From: Wenzhouxiangella sp.
Lineage (GTDB): Bacteria; Pseudomonadota; Gammaproteobacteria; Xanthomonadales; Wenzhouxiangellaceae
Direction of reading: 5' to 3'
NCBI GenBank assembly: GCA_021767625.1
Contig: JAASTB010000070.1
Coordinates: 1 to 8,964, forward strand
Length of the DNA stretch: 8,964 nt
Shown here: positions 6,900-8,964 of the stretch, piece by piece
Numbering within the stretch: the stretch's first letter is position 1
How the letters are laid out: the number at the start of each line of letters is the position of its first letter
Notes under the pieces: generated by a model
Told to the model about the DNA's origin: nothing
Databases searched by the model: none
Seen by the model: the letters and a program-made list of their open reading frames with translations, nothing else
Translations under genes and position numbers: made by a program

Positions 6900-6935
6900 T
6901 ACAATCGGCGGCCGTGCCGCGACCCGAGCGCGGCA
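6900..6935 (+). promoter_or_regulatory. Possible frr promoter -10 and 5' leader hairpin
   Basis: TACAAT at 6900-6905 matches the -10 consensus in five of six bases, but the hexamer at the right -35 distance is poor. Directly downstream is a perfect 7-bp hairpin: TGCCGCG (6915-6921) and CGCGGCA (6929-6935) with a 7-base loop. If transcription started near 6912, the hairpin would sit at the very 5' end of an frr message, 11 bases ahead of the ribosome-binding site GAGGTGA (6947-6953). frr is known to have its own promoter in E. coli, which makes this reasonable. The hairpin is certain as a sequence; the promoter is tentative. Confidence 0.4.
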
Positions 6936-6957
6936 GCGTAATCCAAGAGGTGAGACC

Positions 6958-7515
6958 ATGCTCAACGAGATCAGGAAAGATGCCGAAGAGCGCATGCAGA
7001 AAAGCGTCGCTGCGCTCAAGAACGAACTGTCCAAGATTCGCACCGGCCGGGCCCACCCCAGCCTGCTCGAACACGTGACCGTCGACTATTACGGCACCGA
7101 GGTACCGCTGAACCAGGCGGCCAACATCAACAGCGAGGACGCGCGCACGCTCAGCGTGGTGCCGTTCGACAAGTCCATGGTCCAGAAGATCGAGAAGGCC
7201 ATCATGACCTCCGATCTCGGGCTGAACCCGGCCACCTCCGGCGCCAATATCCGCGTACCGCTGCCGGCGCTCAACGAGGAACGCCGGGCCGAACTCGCCA
7301 AGGTCGTTCATTCCGAGGGCGAAAACGCCAAGATCGCCATCCGCAACATCCGGCGCGACGCCAATCACCAGCTCAAGGAATACGAAAAGGAAAAGGAACT
7401 GACCGAAGACGATCTGCGCCGCGGTGAAGGCCAGGTCCAGGAGCTGACCGACAAGTACGTCGCGCAGGTCGACGAGGCGGTCGCCGCGAAGGAACGGGAG
7501 CTGATGGAAATCTGA
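6958..7515 (+). CDS. frr: Ribosome recycling factor
   Basis: RRF works with EF-G to split post-termination ribosomes. At 185 residues it is exactly the length of the E. coli protein and has the family's features throughout: KIRTGRAHPSLL (27-37), VDYYGTEVPLNQAANI (42-57, start of the small domain), DARTLSVVPFD (61-71), AIMTSDLGLNP (81-91) and RVPLPALNEERR (99-110). The helix with IRRDAN (131-136) includes Arg132, which is essential in E. coli RRF. The ATG follows GAGGTGA at 6947-6953, a strong ribosome-binding site. The 97-base gap from pyrH is the longest within the plus-strand cluster and may hold a separate promoter. Confidence 0.97.
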   Translation: MLNEIRKDAEERMQKSVAALKNELSKIRTGRAHPSLLEHVTVDYYGTEVPLNQAANINSEDARTLSVVPFDKSMVQKIEKAIMTSDLGLNPATSGANIRVPLPALNEERRAELAKVVHSEGENAKIAIRNIRRDANHQLKEYEKEKELTEDDLRRGEGQVQELTDKYVAQVDEAVAAKERELMEI

Positions 7516-7523
7516 GGTTCCCT

Positions 7524-8252
7524 TTGACCGAGCTTACCTGTCTTCCCAATCATGTCGCCATCATCATGGACGGCAACGGCCGCTGGGCATCACGCCAGGG
7601 CCAACCCCGTTCGGCCGGCCACGAAGCCGGCTCGGACGCGCTCAAGCGCACGATACGCGCGGCCCTGACCCTCGGTATACCGGTTCTCACCGTCTACGCC
7701 TTCTCCAGCGAGAACTGGAGCCGGCCCAAGTCGGAAGTCAGGAAGCTGCTGGATCTCTTCTTGCGCGCGCTCAACCGCGAAGTCCGTGAACTCGACGAGC
7801 ACGGCGTGCGGCTTTGCTTCATCGGCGACCGTTCGGCCTTCAGCCGGACATTGCGGGAAGGCATGCAGCAGGCCGAAAAGCGCACCGCCGGCAACGAGTC
7901 GCTGCGGCTCAATGTGGCCGTCAACTACGGCGGACAGGCCGATATCCTGCAGGCCGCGCGTTCGCTTGCCGCCGACGCCGCTGCCGGCCGCATCCGACCC
8001 GACGAGATCGACGAGGCGCGTTTCGAGTCCATGCTCTCCCTGGCAGCGACCGCGCCGCCGGACCTGTTCATTCGCACCGGCGGTGAACGCCGCCTGTCGA
8101 ATTTCCTGCTCTGGCAGCTGGCCTACACCGAGCTGTACTTCACCGACATCCTGTGGCCGGATTTCGGCGAGGAGCACTTTCGGGCCGCGCTGGCCGACTA
8201 CGCCCGCCGCGACCGCCGTTTCGGCGGACTGAGCCAGGTGAAGAGTGCTTAG
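7524..8252 (+). CDS. uppS: Undecaprenyl diphosphate synthase (cis-prenyltransferase)
   Basis: UppS condenses eight isopentenyl diphosphates onto farnesyl diphosphate to make the C55 lipid carrier for peptidoglycan and O-antigen. The 242 residues (E. coli 253) show HVAIIMDGNGRW (10-21) with catalytic Asp16, AFSSENWSRP (59-68), RTGGERRLSNFLLWQ (184-198) with Arg184 and Arg190 for diphosphate binding, and ELYFTDILWPDF (203-214) with Glu203 for magnesium. All match E. coli positions with a constant offset of ten. Translation most likely starts at TTG 7524, preceded by GAGG (7514-7517, overlapping the frr stop). The first in-frame ATG codes for Met15, inside the active-site motif, so it cannot be the start. 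The 8-base gap from frr suggests coupled translation. Confidence 0.95.
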   Translation: MTELTCLPNHVAIIMDGNGRWASRQGQPRSAGHEAGSDALKRTIRAALTLGIPVLTVYAFSSENWSRPKSEVRKLLDLFLRALNREVRELDEHGVRLCFIGDRSAFSRTLREGMQQAEKRTAGNESLRLNVAVNYGGQADILQAARSLAADAAAGRIRPDEIDEARFESMLSLAATAPPDLFIRTGGERRLSNFLLWQLAYTELYFTDILWPDFGEEHFRAALADYARRDRRFGGLSQVKSA

Positions 8253-8964
8253 ACTGCGCGTCCTCACGGCCCTGGCGATGGCCGCCATCGGCCTGCTCGG
8301 AGTCTTCCTGCTGCCGGCGAACGGCTTCGCCCTGCTGGTCGGCGCCGTATTGCCGCTGCTCGGCGGCTGGGAAGCGGCCCGCCTGGCCGGCATCGACCAC
8401 CCGGCAGCACGCTGGATCTACGGCTTTGCCCTGGCCGGCCTGGCCGCCCTGATTCACGTCTTGAGCCTGGAGCCGGCCTGGCTACTGTCGATCGCCTGCC
8501 TGCTGTGGCTGGTCAACCTGGCCTGGCTGTCGCGCCCCGGGCTGGGACGCTCGGGAACGCCGCCCATCGTGGCCTTCAAGCTGGTCGTGCTCGGCGGCGT
8601 CCTGCTCGCCGCCTGGCTGGGGCTGAGCCTGCTGCAGTCGATTTCGCCCTGGCTGGTGTTCCTGCTGCTGGTGATCATCGCTGCCGCCGATACCGGCGCC
8701 TATTTCAGCGGGCGGCATTTCGGCGGCGCCAAACTGGCGCCGAGGATCAGCCCGGGCAAGACCCGCGCCGGGGCGCTGGGCGGCCTGCTGGGTGCGGCCG
8801 TGCTCACACCCCTGGCAGGCGCGATCTTCCCGCTCAACCCGTTCGAACCCTTCACGCTCGCCGCCCTGGCCTTCGGCATCGCCATGATCTCGATCGGCGG
8901 CGATCTCTACATCAGCCTGCTCAAACGCCAGCGCGGCCTGAAGGACACCTCAGCGCTGCTACCG
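8245..8964 (+). CDS. cdsA: Phosphatidate cytidylyltransferase (CDP-diglyceride synthase), 3' end cut off
   Basis: CdsA makes CDP-diacylglycerol from phosphatidate and CTP in the inner membrane, the branch point for phospholipid synthesis. The frame starts at GTG 8245, overlaps uppS by 8 bases, and stays open for 240 codons to the window edge (family about 270-290). AGGTGA (8236-8241) is its ribosome-binding site. The start MLRLRVLTALAM fits the usual CdsA N-terminus; an ATG at codon 12 is less likely because it would drop this. The protein is very hydrophobic, with several membrane segments. Signature parts are ADTGAYFSGRHFG (148-160), KLAPRISPGKT (163-173), GGDL and SLLKRQRGLKDTSALLP (224-240), which is the beginning of the cytidylyltransferase pattern; its HGG..DR.D end lies beyond the window. 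The position after uppS is the classic one. Some usually conserved side chains differ (see findings). Confidence 0.92.
   Translation, partial: MLRLRVLTALAMAAIGLLGVFLLPANGFALLVGAVLPLLGGWEAARLAGIDHPAARWIYGFALAGLAALIHVLSLEPAWLLSIACLLWLVNLAWLSRPGLGRSGTPPIVAFKLVVLGGVLLAAWLGLSLLQSISPWLVFLLLVIIAAADTGAYFSGRHFGGAKLAPRISPGKTRAGALGGLLGAAVLTPLAGAIFPLNPFEPFTLAALAFGIAMISIGGDLYISLLKRQRGLKDTSALLP

Overview
The window is GC-rich chromosomal DNA with proteobacterial core genes in a typical gammaproteobacterial order (rpsB-tsf-pyrH-frr-uppS-cdsA). The protein sequences read as gammaproteobacterial. The high GC content and the GGGTTCC / GAAACCTG intergenic repeats make me think of the Xanthomonadales/Wenzhouxiangella neighbourhood, but this is an impression from family resemblance and was not tested.

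Layout. Positions 2-148 hold the last 48 codons of a small gene whose tail resembles DUF4124-type proteins. Positions 149-761 are a 613-base non-coding stretch packed with short repeats. It has a G-run array directly after the upstream stop codon, a separate GGTTTCAG block, and two diverged ~132-base direct repeats, each made of a small hairpin, a C-run block and a GAAACCTG block. A promoter-like site at its right end leads into proS (762-2465). Facing proS, with only 12 bases between the stop codons, is an mscS-family mechanosensitive channel gene on the minus strand (2478-3749). The 364-base divergent region 3750-4113 carries the mscS upstream signals and then the strong rpsB promoter with a ~200-base structured leader.

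From 4114 to the right edge all genes lie on the plus strand: rpsB (ribosomal protein S2, with an unusual ~100-residue Lys/Ala/Glu tail), tsf (EF-Ts), pyrH (UMP kinase), frr (ribosome recycling factor), uppS (undecaprenyl diphosphate synthase, TTG start) and cdsA (phosphatidate cytidylyltransferase, GTG start, cut by the window edge). S2, EF-Ts and RRF serve translation. UMP kinase feeds pyrimidine nucleotide synthesis, UppS makes the lipid carrier for cell-wall building, and CdsA makes CDP-diacylglycerol for phospholipids. The uppS and cdsA junctions are tight (8-base gap and 8-base overlap), which suggests translational coupling. An extra promoter may exist before frr.

The genes are ordinary housekeeping genes and I see no new defence or mobile system. 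The parts worth a second look are the repeat-filled region 149-690, the S2 tail, and the rpsB and frr leader structures.
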